From APNM01 sp040361335 (GTDB lineage: Bacteria; Pseudomonadota; Gammaproteobacteria; Nevskiales; Salinisphaeraceae): DNA of 64,000 nt. Position 1 is the stretch's first letter; each line of letters begins with the position of its first letter. This document shows, one piece after another, positions 28,059 to 36,518 of this stretch. The stretch lies in contig NZ_APNM01000001.1 of assembly GCF_040361335.1 (NCBI RefSeq), forward strand, positions 248,001 through 312,000. The letters are read 5' to 3'. A model generated the notes under the pieces. That model was not told where the DNA came from. It made no database searches and saw nothing but the letters and a program-made list of their open reading frames with translations. A program made the translations under genes and the position numbers.

Positions 28059-28757
28059 TCAGGCGCGGGCGGCGCAGTAGAGGTCCACGCGGCGGGCGCC
28101 GGCGGCACGCAGGGTGCGGGCCAGCGCCGCGGCGGTGCGGGCGGTGGTGGCAACATCGTCCACGATCGCCACGTGGCGGCCGGCGACTTGCGGGGCGGCG
28201 GCGAAGGCGCCGCGCACGTTGGCCGGTCGGCGGGCGGCGGGCAGCTCGGCCTGGCGCGCCGTCGGGCGCACGCGCCGCGCGGCGCGGTGCCAGACCGGCA
28301 GGCCGAGGCGCCGGCCGGTCTCCGCCGCGATCTCGGCGGCCTGGTTGTAGCCGCGTTCCCGCCAGCGGCGCGCGTGCAGCGGCACCGGCACCAGGGCCTC
28401 GGGTCGATCGGGGCCGGCGGCGACGCGCTCGGCGAGCAGCGCGCCCAGGGTCCGGCCGTGGGTGAGGCGGCGCCGGAACTTGAGCTGCCAGATCATCCAG
28501 TCGACCGGGGTGGCGTAGTGCAGGGCGGCGCGGGCGGCCGTGAACGGTGGCGGCCGGCGTGCGCACTCCGGGCAGCGCGACACGCGCGCCGTCGGCGGCA
28601 ACGCCGCCGCGCAGCGGTCGCAGGCCGCGGTCAATCGCGGCAGGTCGGCCCGGCAGCCGGCGCAGAGATCGAGACCGTCCGCGCCGGCATCATCGCAGAG
28701 CACGCAGCGTGCCGGATAGAGGATTGACTGTATATTATTTAACCAGAAGTAAACCAT
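28059..28757 (-). CDS. comF: ComF family phosphoribosyltransferase-like protein
   Basis: Protein of the ComF/GntX family, linked to DNA uptake and utilisation. N-terminal zinc-finger region with CVLC, CAGC, CDRC and CPEC pairs (about residues 17-66), then a type I PRTase fold with LKFRRRLTHGRTLGALLAE, LVPVPLHARRWRERGYNQAAEIA and the PRPP loop HVAIVDDVATTARTAAA near the C-terminus. 232 residues. Divergent from bioB, as in many gammaproteobacteria. The first codons are unusually AT-rich and overlap a BirA-type operator, so this end also serves as the biotin promoter region. Confidence 0.9.
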   Translation of the reverse strand: MVYFWLNNIQSILYPARCVLCDDAGADGLDLCAGCRADLPRLTAACDRCAAALPPTARVSRCPECARRPPPFTAARAALHYATPVDWMIWQLKFRRRLTHGRTLGALLAERVAAGPDRPEALVPVPLHARRWRERGYNQAAEIAAETGRRLGLPVWHRAARRVRPTARQAELPAARRPANVRGAFAAAPQVAGRHVAIVDDVATTARTAAALARTLRAAGARRVDLYCAARA

Positions 28758-28779
28758 CCCTGGAGACTTCGGTTGACAG
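28747..28779. promoter_or_regulatory. BirA-type biotin operator between comF and bioB
   Basis: GTAAACC (28749-28755), 15 bp, GGTTGAC (28771-28777); the arms match the BirA operator half-sites TTGTAAACC/GGTTTACAA with one change in the core. TTGACA inside the right arm (28773-28778) could be a -35 for bioB. The left arm covers the comF start codon. Expected effect: biotinyl-AMP-loaded BirA represses bioBFHD and possibly comF. Confidence 0.75.
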
Positions 28780-28857
28780 CGGCGCCGCGGTCGCCGACAT
28801 TAATGCGCATTATCGCCCCGCGGGGTGCCCGGAATTCTTGCTTATTGGGGAACCGTT

Positions 28858-29940
28858 ATGCCAGAGCTCGCCGCCAACGACGAGATCCGCCACGACTGGC
28901 GACCGGAGGAGGTCGATGCGCTGTTCGCGATGCCGTTCGCGGACCTGATCTTCACCGCGCAACAGATTCATCGCCGGCATTTCGATGCCAACCGCGTCCA
29001 GTTGTCGACGCTGCTGTCGGTCAAGACCGGTGCCTGCCCGGAGGACTGCGCCTATTGCCCGCAGAGTATCCGCTACGACACGGGCCTGGAGCGCGAGGAG
29101 CTGATGCCGGTCGAACAGGTCCGGGCCGCGGCCCGCAAGGCGAAGGACGCCGGCGCCACCCGGTTCTGCATGGGCGCCGCCTGGCGCCGTCCCAAGGACC
29201 GCGACCTGCAGCGCGTGATCGACATGGTCAAGGCGGTGCGCGCCGAGGGTCTGGAGACCTGCGTCACCGCGGGCATGCTGGAAGCGCGCCAGGCCGAGGC
29301 CCTGGCGGAGGCCGGCCTCGACTACTACAACCACAATCTGGACACCTCCGAGTCCTACTACAAGGAAATCATCACCACCCGGACCTACCAGGACCGGCTG
29401 GAGACCCTGGAGGCGGTGCGCGACGCCGGCCTGAATGTCTGCTGCGGCGGTATCGTCGGCATGGGCGAGGCGCCGGCGGACCGGCACGAGCTGCTGCGCA
29501 CCCTGGCGAACCTGCCCGAGCATCCGCAAAGCGTGCCCATCAACAACTTCGTGCAGGTCGAGGGCACGCCGCTGTCGGGCGTCGAACCGATCGATCCGCT
29601 GGATTTCGTGCGCACCATCGCCGTGGCCCGGATCATGATGCCGGCCTCCTACGTGCGCCTGTCCGCGGGCCGCGAGGAGATGGGCGAGTCGATCCAGGCC
29701 CTGTGCTTCCTGGCCGGCGCCAACTCGATCTTCTACGGCGAGAAGCTGCTGACCACCGCCAACCCCGAGCACCTGAACGACCTGGCGATGTTCGAGAAGC
29801 TCGGCATCCAGCCCGAGGCGCAGCCCAAGTACACGGAGCTGCCCGAGGTCGAGACGGCGGGCTGCTGCGGCGGCTGTGGCTGCGGCGCGCCCCAGGAATC
29901 CGCCGAGGAGCGGGAGCCGGCGCGCGCCGCCGTTTCCTGA
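28858..29940 (+). CDS. bioB: biotin synthase
   Basis: Radical SAM enzyme converting dethiobiotin to biotin. The cluster motif is CPEDCAYCPQS, followed by CMGAAWRRPKDRD, YNHNLDTSESYY and NFVQVEGTPLSG, all diagnostic; a conserved Arg lies in VRLSAGREEM. GGGGAA precedes the ATG at 28858. The 360-residue protein ends with an unusual tail ETAGCCGGCGCGAPQ (four Cys within seven residues). First gene of bioB-bioF-bioH-(repeat)-bioD. Confidence 0.97.
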   Translation: MPELAANDEIRHDWRPEEVDALFAMPFADLIFTAQQIHRRHFDANRVQLSTLLSVKTGACPEDCAYCPQSIRYDTGLEREELMPVEQVRAAARKAKDAGATRFCMGAAWRRPKDRDLQRVIDMVKAVRAEGLETCVTAGMLEARQAEALAEAGLDYYNHNLDTSESYYKEIITTRTYQDRLETLEAVRDAGLNVCCGGIVGMGEAPADRHELLRTLANLPEHPQSVPINNFVQVEGTPLSGVEPIDPLDFVRTIAVARIMMPASYVRLSAGREEMGESIQALCFLAGANSIFYGEKLLTTANPEHLNDLAMFEKLGIQPEAQPKYTELPEVETAGCCGGCGCGAPQESAEEREPARAAVS

Positions 29941-29947
29941 GGCCGAC

Positions 29948-31138
29948 GTGGACGGCGGCGGCCTGCGCCGGACCCTGCGCGAGCGGCTGGCGCGCGTCCG
30001 CGCCCGCGACCTGTACCGCCGTCGGCGCCGTATCGAGGGCGCCCACGGCGTGCGGGTCCGGGTGGACGGACGCGACTGCGTCAACTTCTGCAGCAACGAC
30101 TATCTCGGGCTCGCCGCCCATCCGGCCCTGGCCGGCGCCATGCGCCGCGCGGCCGGCGAGCTGGGCGTGGGCTCGGGCGCCTCGCAACTGGTCACCGGAC
30201 ACAACCGGGAGCACGCGGCCCTGGAGGAAGAACTGGCCGATTACGTCGGTCGCGAGGCGGCGTTGCTGTTCGCTACCGGGTATGCCGCCAACATGGGCAC
30301 GATCGCGGCGCTCATGGAGCGTGGCGACACGATCGTGTCGGATGCCCTCAACCACGCTTCCCTGATCGACGGCACCCGGCTGTCCGGCGCCGACAAGGCC
30401 ATCTATGCCCACGCCGATGCGGCGGATGCCGCCACGCGGCTGGACGCGGCCGGAGGCAACCGGTTGCTGCTGACCGATGCCGTATTCTCCATGGACGGCG
30501 ACCGCGCGCCGCTGGCCGCGCTCGCCGATGCCGCCGACGAGCGCGGCGCCTGGCTCATGGTCGACGACGCCCACGGCTTCGGCGTGCTCGGGCCGGACGG
30601 TGCCGGCACGGTGCCGGCGGCGGGCCTGGGCAGCGACCGCGTGCCGGTGCTGGTGGGCACCCTGGGCAAGTCCCTGGGCGCCGCGGGCGCCTTCGTGGCC
30701 GGCGACGCCGAGTTGATCGACTATCTGGTGCAAGCCGCGCGTACGCTGATCTTCTCGACGGCCCCGCCGCCCGCGGTCGCGGCGGCGGCGCGCGAGGGCC
30801 TGCGGCTGGCCCGCACGGACGCCGCCCGGCGCGAGCACCTGTTCGCGTTGCTGGCGCGCTTCCGGCGCGGCGCGCGCGAACTGGGCCTGCCGATCGCCGA
30901 GTCCGACACGCCCATCCAGCCGCTGATCCTGGGCGCCGAGCAGGCCGCCCTGGCCGCCAGCGACGCCCTGCTGGCGCGCGGTTACCTGGTGGCCGCGATC
31001 CGGCCGCCGACCGTGCCCGCGGGCACCGCCCGGCTGCGCATCACCCTCACCGCGGGGCACTGCGAGGCCGACGTGGACGGCCTGCTCGACGCCCTGGCCG
31101 ATGCCGTCGCGCCGCGGCCGGCCGCGGCGCTCTCCTGA
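29948..31138 (+). CDS. bioF: 8-amino-7-oxononanoate synthase
   Basis: PLP enzyme condensing pimeloyl-ACP with alanine. CSNDYLGLAAHP, GVGSGASQLVTGH, DDAHGFGVLG and the Schiff-base Lys241 in VGTLGKSLGAAG are diagnostic. I choose the GTG at 29948 because GAGG, overlapping the bioB stop, sits 5 nt upstream and the product is then 396 residues; the frame is open farther into bioB. Confidence 0.95.
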   Translation: MDGGGLRRTLRERLARVRARDLYRRRRRIEGAHGVRVRVDGRDCVNFCSNDYLGLAAHPALAGAMRRAAGELGVGSGASQLVTGHNREHAALEEELADYVGREAALLFATGYAANMGTIAALMERGDTIVSDALNHASLIDGTRLSGADKAIYAHADAADAATRLDAAGGNRLLLTDAVFSMDGDRAPLAALADAADERGAWLMVDDAHGFGVLGPDGAGTVPAAGLGSDRVPVLVGTLGKSLGAAGAFVAGDAELIDYLVQAARTLIFSTAPPPAVAAAAREGLRLARTDAARREHLFALLARFRRGARELGLPIAESDTPIQPLILGAEQAALAASDALLARGYLVAAIRPPTVPAGTARLRITLTAGHCEADVDGLLDALADAVAPRPAAALS

Positions 31139-31148
31139 TTCCCGGCCG

Positions 31149-31961
31149 ATGCCCCTCGCCGTGAGCCGCAGCGGGCGCGGCGCGGACCTGGTCTGCGCCC
31201 ATGGCTGGGGGTTGTCCGGCGCGGTGTGGGAACCGCTGGCCGAGCGCATCGGCGACCGGGTGCGGGTGCATGCGGCGGACCTGCCCGGCCACGGGGCCAC
31301 GCCGGCCGGCGCCGTCGGCCTCAACAACTGGACCGACGAGTTGGTCGCGGCGGCGCCGGACAAGGCGGTGTACCTGGGCTGGTCGCTGGGCGGCCTGCTT
31401 TGCCTGAACGCCGCGCGCCGGCATCCCGATCGCGTGGCCGGCCTGATCCTGGTCGCGACCCTGCCGCGCATGCTGCGCGCGGGCGACTGGCCCTACGGCA
31501 TGCGCGCCTCGGCGGTGGCCGAGACGGCGCGCGGACTGCGCGAGGATTACGTCACCACGCTCCAGGAGTTCCTGATGCTCCAGGTGCTGGCGGAGCCGGG
31601 CGCGCGCCACCTGATCCGGCGCCTGCGCAACGACCTGCTGTCGCGGCCGCCGGCCCGCGAGGGCCTGGAGCGCGGACTGGACATCCTGCACGAGGCCGAT
31701 CTCCGGTCCGCCTTGCCGTCGATCGACGTGCCGGCCCTGGTGATCGCCGGCGAACGCGACCGCATGTGCCACCCCGAGGGCATGGCCCGGATGGCGGAGG
31801 CGCTGCCGCGGGGCGAACTCTGGCGCGTCGAACGCGCGGCGCACGCGCCGTTCCTGTCGCACGAGCGCGACTTCGCCGAGCGCGTGGCCGGTTTCGTGGC
31901 GGACGTCCAGAAAGACGCTAACCACAGAGGCACAGAGGGCACAGGGAAGAAAAGCGGCTAA
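31149..31961 (+). CDS. bioH: pimeloyl-ACP methyl ester carboxylesterase
   Basis: Alpha/beta hydrolase that removes the methyl ester from pimeloyl-ACP. HGWGLSGAVWEPLAER, nucleophile elbow GWSLGG (Ser79), Asp in GERDRM and His in RAAHAPFLSHE form the triad. The ATG at 31149 gives the usual N-terminus. The last 16 or so residues (DANHRGTEGTGKKSG) are translated from family A repeat sequence, so the natural C-terminus has been replaced. 270 residues including this tail. Confidence 0.93.
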   Translation: MPLAVSRSGRGADLVCAHGWGLSGAVWEPLAERIGDRVRVHAADLPGHGATPAGAVGLNNWTDELVAAAPDKAVYLGWSLGGLLCLNAARRHPDRVAGLILVATLPRMLRAGDWPYGMRASAVAETARGLREDYVTTLQEFLMLQVLAEPGARHLIRRLRNDLLSRPPAREGLERGLDILHEADLRSALPSIDVPALVIAGERDRMCHPEGMARMAEALPRGELWRVERAAHAPFLSHERDFAERVAGFVADVQKDANHRGTEGTGKKSG

Positions 31962-32126
31962 GAGGTATTAACCACAGAGGCACAGGGGCACAGAGAGGGA
32001 CAATGTTTTTGATGACAGCAAGGCAACATGCGATTCAGATGTGGGCAAAACCATGCTCTGGGCATCGAGCCTTTTATTGTGTTGCTTTCGAGATCGCCAC
32101 TCTGTGCCTCTGTGTCTCTGTGGTTA
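31919..32126. repeat. family A intergenic inverted repeat with doubled left arm (A5)
   Basis: Left arms at 31919-31945 and 31969-31997 (TAACCACAGAGGCACAG...), right arm 32100-32126 (CTCTGTGCCTCTGTGTCTCT...). It overlaps the bioH 3' end and stops 7 bp before the bioD ATG. In most gammaproteobacterial bio operons bioC lies here; nothing resembling bioC is present. Confidence 0.9.
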
Positions 32127-32133
32127 GTCATCG

Positions 32134-32805
32134 ATGAAGACGGTTTTCATCGCCGGTACCGATACCGAGATCGGCAAGACGCACGTGGCCTGCGGCCTGG
32201 TGCGCGCGGCCGCCGCGGCGGGCCTGCGGGTGGCGCCGTTCAAGCCGGTGGCGGCCGGCTGCGAGGACACCGCCGCGGGCCGGCGCAATGAGGATGCCGA
32301 GGCGCTGATCGCGGCCTCGGGGCGGGACTGGGATTACGCCACGGTCAATCCCTACGCATTGCGCGATCCGATCGCGCCGCACCTGGCGGCGGCGGACGAG
32401 GGCGTCACGGTCGATCCCGCGCGCATCGCGGCCTGTCATGCGGCCCTGGCCGCGGAGGCGGACCTGGTGGTGATCGAGGGCGCCGGTGGCTGGACGGTGC
32501 CCCTGGGGCCGGCCCTCGATTTCCCGGCCCTGGTGGCGGAGCGCGCCTGGCCGGTCCTGCTCGTGGTGGGTATGCGCCTGGGGTGCCTGAACCATGCCCG
32601 GCTGTCGGCCGAGTCGATCGCGCGCGCCGCGCCGCTGCTGGGTTGGGTCGCGAACTGCCTGCCGCCGCGCCAGCCGCGATTGTCGGACAATATCGCCAGC
32701 CTGGAGGCGTGGCTGGGGGCGCCGCCGCTGGCCGTGTTCGACGATGATGGCGGGATGGCGCAACCCTTTGATCTGGATACGCTCCTGAGGCGTATATCAG
32801 GGTGA
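32134..32805 (+). CDS. bioD: dethiobiotin synthetase
   Basis: ATP-dependent closure of the ureido ring of dethiobiotin. P-loop GTDTEIGKT at residues 8-16, PFKPVAAGC, EGAGGWTVPL and the later ANCLPP stretch are diagnostic; 223 residues. No Shine-Dalgarno precedes the ATG at 32134, since the repeat arm ends 7 bp upstream; translation may rely on the repeat sequence or coupling. Confidence 0.95.
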   Translation: MKTVFIAGTDTEIGKTHVACGLVRAAAAAGLRVAPFKPVAAGCEDTAAGRRNEDAEALIAASGRDWDYATVNPYALRDPIAPHLAAADEGVTVDPARIAACHAALAAEADLVVIEGAGGWTVPLGPALDFPALVAERAWPVLLVVGMRLGCLNHARLSAESIARAAPLLGWVANCLPPRQPRLSDNIASLEAWLGAPPLAVFDDDGGMAQPFDLDTLLRRISG

Positions 32806-32867
32806 CGCCGCCGCCCGGGAACGGATGCCGGCCGGCGCCCGACGGGAGTCCCGGGCGGCCCGTCGGT

Positions 32868-32897
32868 TTGCCAGGCTTCCTGGCCTTCGCATAAAAT
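32868..32897 (+). promoter_or_regulatory. sigma70-type promoter of the DUF2244/cox cluster
   Basis: TTGCCA (32868-32873), 17-18 bp, ATAAAA/TAAAAT (32891-32897), about 50 bp upstream of the DUF2244 start. Reasonable match and spacing; the likely entry point for the oxidase gene run. Confidence 0.6.
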
Positions 32898-32946
32898 CCG
32901 GCCGGGCGAGGGGGCGGCACGACGGTCGTCCCAAGGAGATGCACGG

Positions 32947-33435
32947 GTGTCCGACGAACAGGCACCGAACGGGACGGAGAAACGTCTCGTCATCCGCCCC
33001 AACGCGTCGCTCACGCCGCGTTGGGCGGCGGCTTTCCTGGCCTCGATGTGTGCCGTTTCGTTCGGGATCGCGGGGCTGCTCACCTGGCACGGCTTCTGGG
33101 TGGTGCTGCCGTTCGCGGGACTGGAGATGCTCGCCCTGGCCGCGGGGCTCTGGTGGAGCATGCGCGGCAATAGCTATCGTGAAGTGGTGTCGGTGGACGA
33201 CGAGTATGTCCGCGTGGAGGCGGGACACCGGCGCCCGGAGCGCCGCTGGATATTCCAGCGCGCTTGGTTGCAGGTCCGGCTCGAATCGGGGCCGAACCGC
33301 AACAGCCCGACGCGGCTGCTGATGACCAGCAGCGGGCGCGGGTGCGAGCTGGGCCGCTGCCTCACCGACGACGAGCGGGAAGAGGTGGCCGCGCGGCTGC
33401 GTCGCTGGGTACGCCCCGACGCCGGGCGCGTTTGA
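32947..33435 (+). CDS. DUF2244 membrane protein
   Basis: 162-residue integral membrane protein, two adjacent hydrophobic helices (about 35-58 and 60-80) followed by a soluble domain with LQVRLESGPNRNSPTRLLM and GRCLTDDEREEVAARLR, the DUF2244 signature. The GTG start at 32947 has a perfect AAGGAG upstream. DUF2244 genes are frequently next to cytochrome c oxidase operons, as here; biochemical role unknown. Confidence 0.88.
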   Translation: MSDEQAPNGTEKRLVIRPNASLTPRWAAAFLASMCAVSFGIAGLLTWHGFWVVLPFAGLEMLALAAGLWWSMRGNSYREVVSVDDEYVRVEAGHRRPERRWIFQRAWLQVRLESGPNRNSPTRLLMTSSGRGCELGRCLTDDEREEVAARLRRWVRPDAGRV

Positions 33436-33461
33436 ACCGTTACGCAATCTAGAGAGTACGC

Positions 33462-34733
33462 ATGGCCGAGAACAAGACAGAGATGCCGCGCAGACCGACC
33501 CTGCGGACCGTCATGGCCGCGACGGCGGGGCTGCTGGCGGCGGCGCCGGCGCGGGCGGCGTGGGAACTGAACATGCCGCAGGGCGTGACCGCGATCAGCC
33601 GCGAGGTCTACGACCTGCACATGCTGATCTTCTGGATTTGCGTGGTCATCGGTGTCGGCGTGTTCGGCGTGATGATCTACTCCATCTACGCCCACCGGAA
33701 ATCGCGCGGCGCCAAGGCGGCCCAGTTCCACGAGTCGACCACGGTGGAGATCGTGTGGACCGTGCTGCCGTTCCTGGTGCTGATCGGCATGGCCATCCCG
33801 GCCGCCGGCACGCTGATCCGCATGGAGGACACCCGCAATTCCGACCTCACGATCAAGGTCACCGGCTACCAGTGGCTCTGGCAGTACGAGTACCTGGATC
33901 ACGACGTCAGTTTCTTCAGCCGGCTCGACAACCTGAGCAATCAGGTCCGGCAACTCGATTCCGGCATGCAGCCCTCCTCGGTCGAGAACTACCTGCTGGA
34001 CGTCGACAACCGCGTCGTGGTGCCGGTGGACAAGAAAGTCCGGATACTGCTCACCTCCAACGACGTGATCCACGCCTGGTGGGTGCCGGAGCTGGGCGGC
34101 AAGAAGGACGCCATCCCCGGCTACATCAACGAGATGTGGTTCCGCGCCGAGGAGACCGGCGTGTACCGCGGTCAGTGCGCCGAGCTCTGCGGTCGCGGTC
34201 ACGGCTTCATGCCGATCGTGGTCGAGGTCGTGTCCCAGGAGGAGTTCCAGGCCTGGGTGGCCGAGCAGGGCGGCGCGTTGCCGGCCGACGCCCGGCAGGT
34301 GGCGGACGCCTCCGGCGCCGCCGATGCCGGAACCGCCACCGATGCGGGGACGGCCGAGACGGAGGCACCCGCCGGCGAGCCGGCCGATGCGAAGGCGGAG
34401 GCCGAATCCGCCGCGGCGCCCGCCGAGCTGTCCAAGGACGAGCTGATGAGCCAGGGTGAGCAGGTCTACAAGGCGCAGTGCGCCGCCTGCCACCAGGCCG
34501 ACGGCTCCGGCATGGCGGCGGCCGGCTTCCCGGCGATGAAGGGCAGTGCGGTCGCCACCGGCGATGTCGCCGTCCACATCGATCAGGTGCTGAACGGCAA
34601 GAACGCCATGCCGCCGTATCGCAACACGCTGTCGGATACCGAGATCGCCGCCGTGGTGACCTACGAGCGCAACGCGTTCGGCAACGACACCGGCGACGTG
34701 ATCCAGCCCGCCGACATCGCGGCCAAGCGCTGA
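33462..34733 (+). CDS. coxB: cytochrome c oxidase subunit II fused to cytochrome c (caa3 type)
   Basis: Carries CuA and accepts electrons from cytochrome c. An N-terminal signal-like segment (about 10-30), two membrane helices (about 48-75 and 90-112), the cupredoxin domain with the CuA loop CAELCGRGHGFM (Cys239, Cys243), an Ala/Asp/Glu-rich linker (about 280-325), and a C-terminal cytochrome c domain with heme motif CAACH (340-344) and distal Met in GKNAMPPY. The fused cytochrome marks a caa3-like enzyme. 423 residues. Confidence 0.95.
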   Translation: MAENKTEMPRRPTLRTVMAATAGLLAAAPARAAWELNMPQGVTAISREVYDLHMLIFWICVVIGVGVFGVMIYSIYAHRKSRGAKAAQFHESTTVEIVWTVLPFLVLIGMAIPAAGTLIRMEDTRNSDLTIKVTGYQWLWQYEYLDHDVSFFSRLDNLSNQVRQLDSGMQPSSVENYLLDVDNRVVVPVDKKVRILLTSNDVIHAWWVPELGGKKDAIPGYINEMWFRAEETGVYRGQCAELCGRGHGFMPIVVEVVSQEEFQAWVAEQGGALPADARQVADASGAADAGTATDAGTAETEAPAGEPADAKAEAESAAAPAELSKDELMSQGEQVYKAQCAACHQADGSGMAAAGFPAMKGSAVATGDVAVHIDQVLNGKNAMPPYRNTLSDTEIAAVVTYERNAFGNDTGDVIQPADIAAKR

Positions 34734-34771
34734 GCCGCCGGCCGGCAACGAGGATTCAGGAGTAGCAAACG

Positions 34772-36421
34772 ATGAGCACCGTCAATCCCGCCGATACGCA
34801 CCATGACGATCACCACCACCACGGGCCGGTCACCCTGAAGGACGGGTTCTTCAAGTGGTGCATGCGCTGGATCAGCACCACGAATCACAAGGACCTGGGC
34901 ACCCTGTACCTGGTGTTCTCGTTCACGATGCTGTTCATCGGCGGCCTGATGTCGCTGGTGATCCGGGCCGAGCTGTTCGCGCCCGGCATCCAGTACGTGG
35001 ATCCCGAGTTCTACAACCAGATGATCACCCTGCACGCGCTGGTGATGATCTTCGGCGGCATCATGCCGGGCTTCGTCGGGCTGGCGAACTGGATGGTGCC
35101 GATGATGATCGGCTGCTCCGACCTGGCGCTGCCGCGCGTGAACAACTGGGGTTTCTGGATCCTGCCGTTCGCGTTCACGCTGCTGCTGTCGACCCTGTTC
35201 ATCGACTCCGGCGCGCCGGCGGCGGGCTGGACCATGTATCCGCCGCTGGTGCTGCAGTCCGGCGACTCGCTGCCGTTGATGATCCTGGCCATCCACATGA
35301 TGGGCGTGTCGTCGATCACGGGCGCCATCAACGTGGTGGTCACCATCCTGAACATGCGCGCGCCGGGCATGACCCTGCTCAAGATGCCGCTGTTCGTGTG
35401 GACCTGGCTGATCACCGCCTACCTGCTGATCGCGGTGATGCCGGTCCTGGCGGGTGCCGTGACTATGCTGCTCACCGATCGCTACTTCGGCACGTCGTTC
35501 TTCTCGGCGGCCGGCGGCGGCGACCCGGTGATGTACCAGCACATCTTCTGGTTCTTCGGGCATCCCGAGGTCTACATCATGATCCTGCCGGCGTTCGGGA
35601 TTATCTCCATGATCATCCCGACGTTCGCGCGCAAGCCGCTGTTCGGCTATGACTCCATGGTGTACGCCACCGCGTCGATCGCGTTCCTGTCGTTCATCGT
35701 CTGGGCCCACCACATGTTCACCGTGGGCATGCCGGTGGCCGGCGAGCTGTTCTTCATGTTCTCCACCATGCTGATCGCCGTGCCCACGGGCGTGAAGGTG
35801 TTCAACTGGGTGGCGACCATGTGGCGCGGCTCCATGAGCTTCGAGACCCCCATGCTGTTCGCGCTGGGCTTCGTGTTCCTGTTCACCATCGGCGGCTTCT
35901 CCGGCCTGATGCTGGCGATCACGCCGGTGGACTTCCAGTACCACGATTCCTATTTCGTGGTCGCGCACTTCCACTACGTGCTGGTGCCCGGCGCGCTGTT
36001 CTCGATCATCGCGGCGATCTACTACTGGATCCCGAAGTGGACCGGCGTGATGTACAACGAGAAGCTCGGCCAGTTCCACTTCTGGTGGAGCACGGTCTGG
36101 ATCAACGTGCTGTTCTTCCCGCAGCACTTCCTGGGCCTGGCCGGCATGCCGCGCCGGATCCCGGACTACTCGACCCAGTTCGCCGACTTCAACATGGTGT
36201 CGTCGGTGGGCGCGTTCATGTTCTTCATCGGTCAGTTCCCGTTCGCCTACAACATGATCCAGTGCATGCGCGGCAAGGGGCAGGCGGCCACCGACCGCGT
36301 CTGGGAAGGCGCCCGGGGCCTGGAGTGGACCGTGCCGTCGCCGGCGCCGTATCACACCTTCGAGACCCCGCCGAAGATCGATCCGAAGGAAGTGACCTCG
36401 GCGGCGGAGCAGCATGCCTAA
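34772..36421 (+). CDS. coxA: cytochrome c oxidase subunit I (A1 type)
   Basis: Catalytic subunit with heme a, heme a3-CuB and proton channels; twelve membrane helices. NHKDLGTLYL start region, FWFFGHPEVYIMILPAFG (CuB His, cross-linked Tyr and the D-channel Glu of A1 oxidases), WAHHMF and VAHFHYVLVPGA are diagnostic. The N-terminus is unusually His-rich (six His between residues 10 and 17). 549 residues. AGGAG precedes the ATG. Its stop overlaps the following 34-residue gene. Confidence 0.97.
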   Translation: MSTVNPADTHHDDHHHHGPVTLKDGFFKWCMRWISTTNHKDLGTLYLVFSFTMLFIGGLMSLVIRAELFAPGIQYVDPEFYNQMITLHALVMIFGGIMPGFVGLANWMVPMMIGCSDLALPRVNNWGFWILPFAFTLLLSTLFIDSGAPAAGWTMYPPLVLQSGDSLPLMILAIHMMGVSSITGAINVVVTILNMRAPGMTLLKMPLFVWTWLITAYLLIAVMPVLAGAVTMLLTDRYFGTSFFSAAGGGDPVMYQHIFWFFGHPEVYIMILPAFGIISMIIPTFARKPLFGYDSMVYATASIAFLSFIVWAHHMFTVGMPVAGELFFMFSTMLIAVPTGVKVFNWVATMWRGSMSFETPMLFALGFVFLFTIGGFSGLMLAITPVDFQYHDSYFVVAHFHYVLVPGALFSIIAAIYYWIPKWTGVMYNEKLGQFHFWWSTVWINVLFFPQHFLGLAGMPRRIPDYSTQFADFNMVSSVGAFMFFIGQFPFAYNMIQCMRGKGQAATDRVWEGARGLEWTVPSPAPYHTFETPPKIDPKEVTSAAEQHA

Positions 36422-36518
36422 CGAGCCGAAGAAGCGGAACGTGATCACGGCGCTGGTGCTGCTGGCGGTGGCCATCGGGTTCTATGTCGCGTTCTTCATC
36501 GTCATGGGGTCGAAATGA
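36414..36518 (+). CDS. cytochrome oxidase small assembly protein
   Basis: A 34-codon gene overlapping the coxA stop by 8 bp and the ctaG start by 4 bp (ATGA). The product PNEPKKRNVITALVLLAVA... is a basic N-terminus followed by one membrane helix ending GFYVAFFIVMG. Small single-helix proteins of this type occur between coxA and ctaG in proteobacteria and are annotated as small assembly proteins; function unproven. Too short for most gene finders. Confidence 0.75.
   Translation: MPNEPKKRNVITALVLLAVAIGFYVAFFIVMGSK

Noticed and set aside
34661..36475. A 604-codon antisense frame opposite coxA
   Set aside because: His/Arg/Asp-rich mirror of membrane-helix codons; no recognisable domain.
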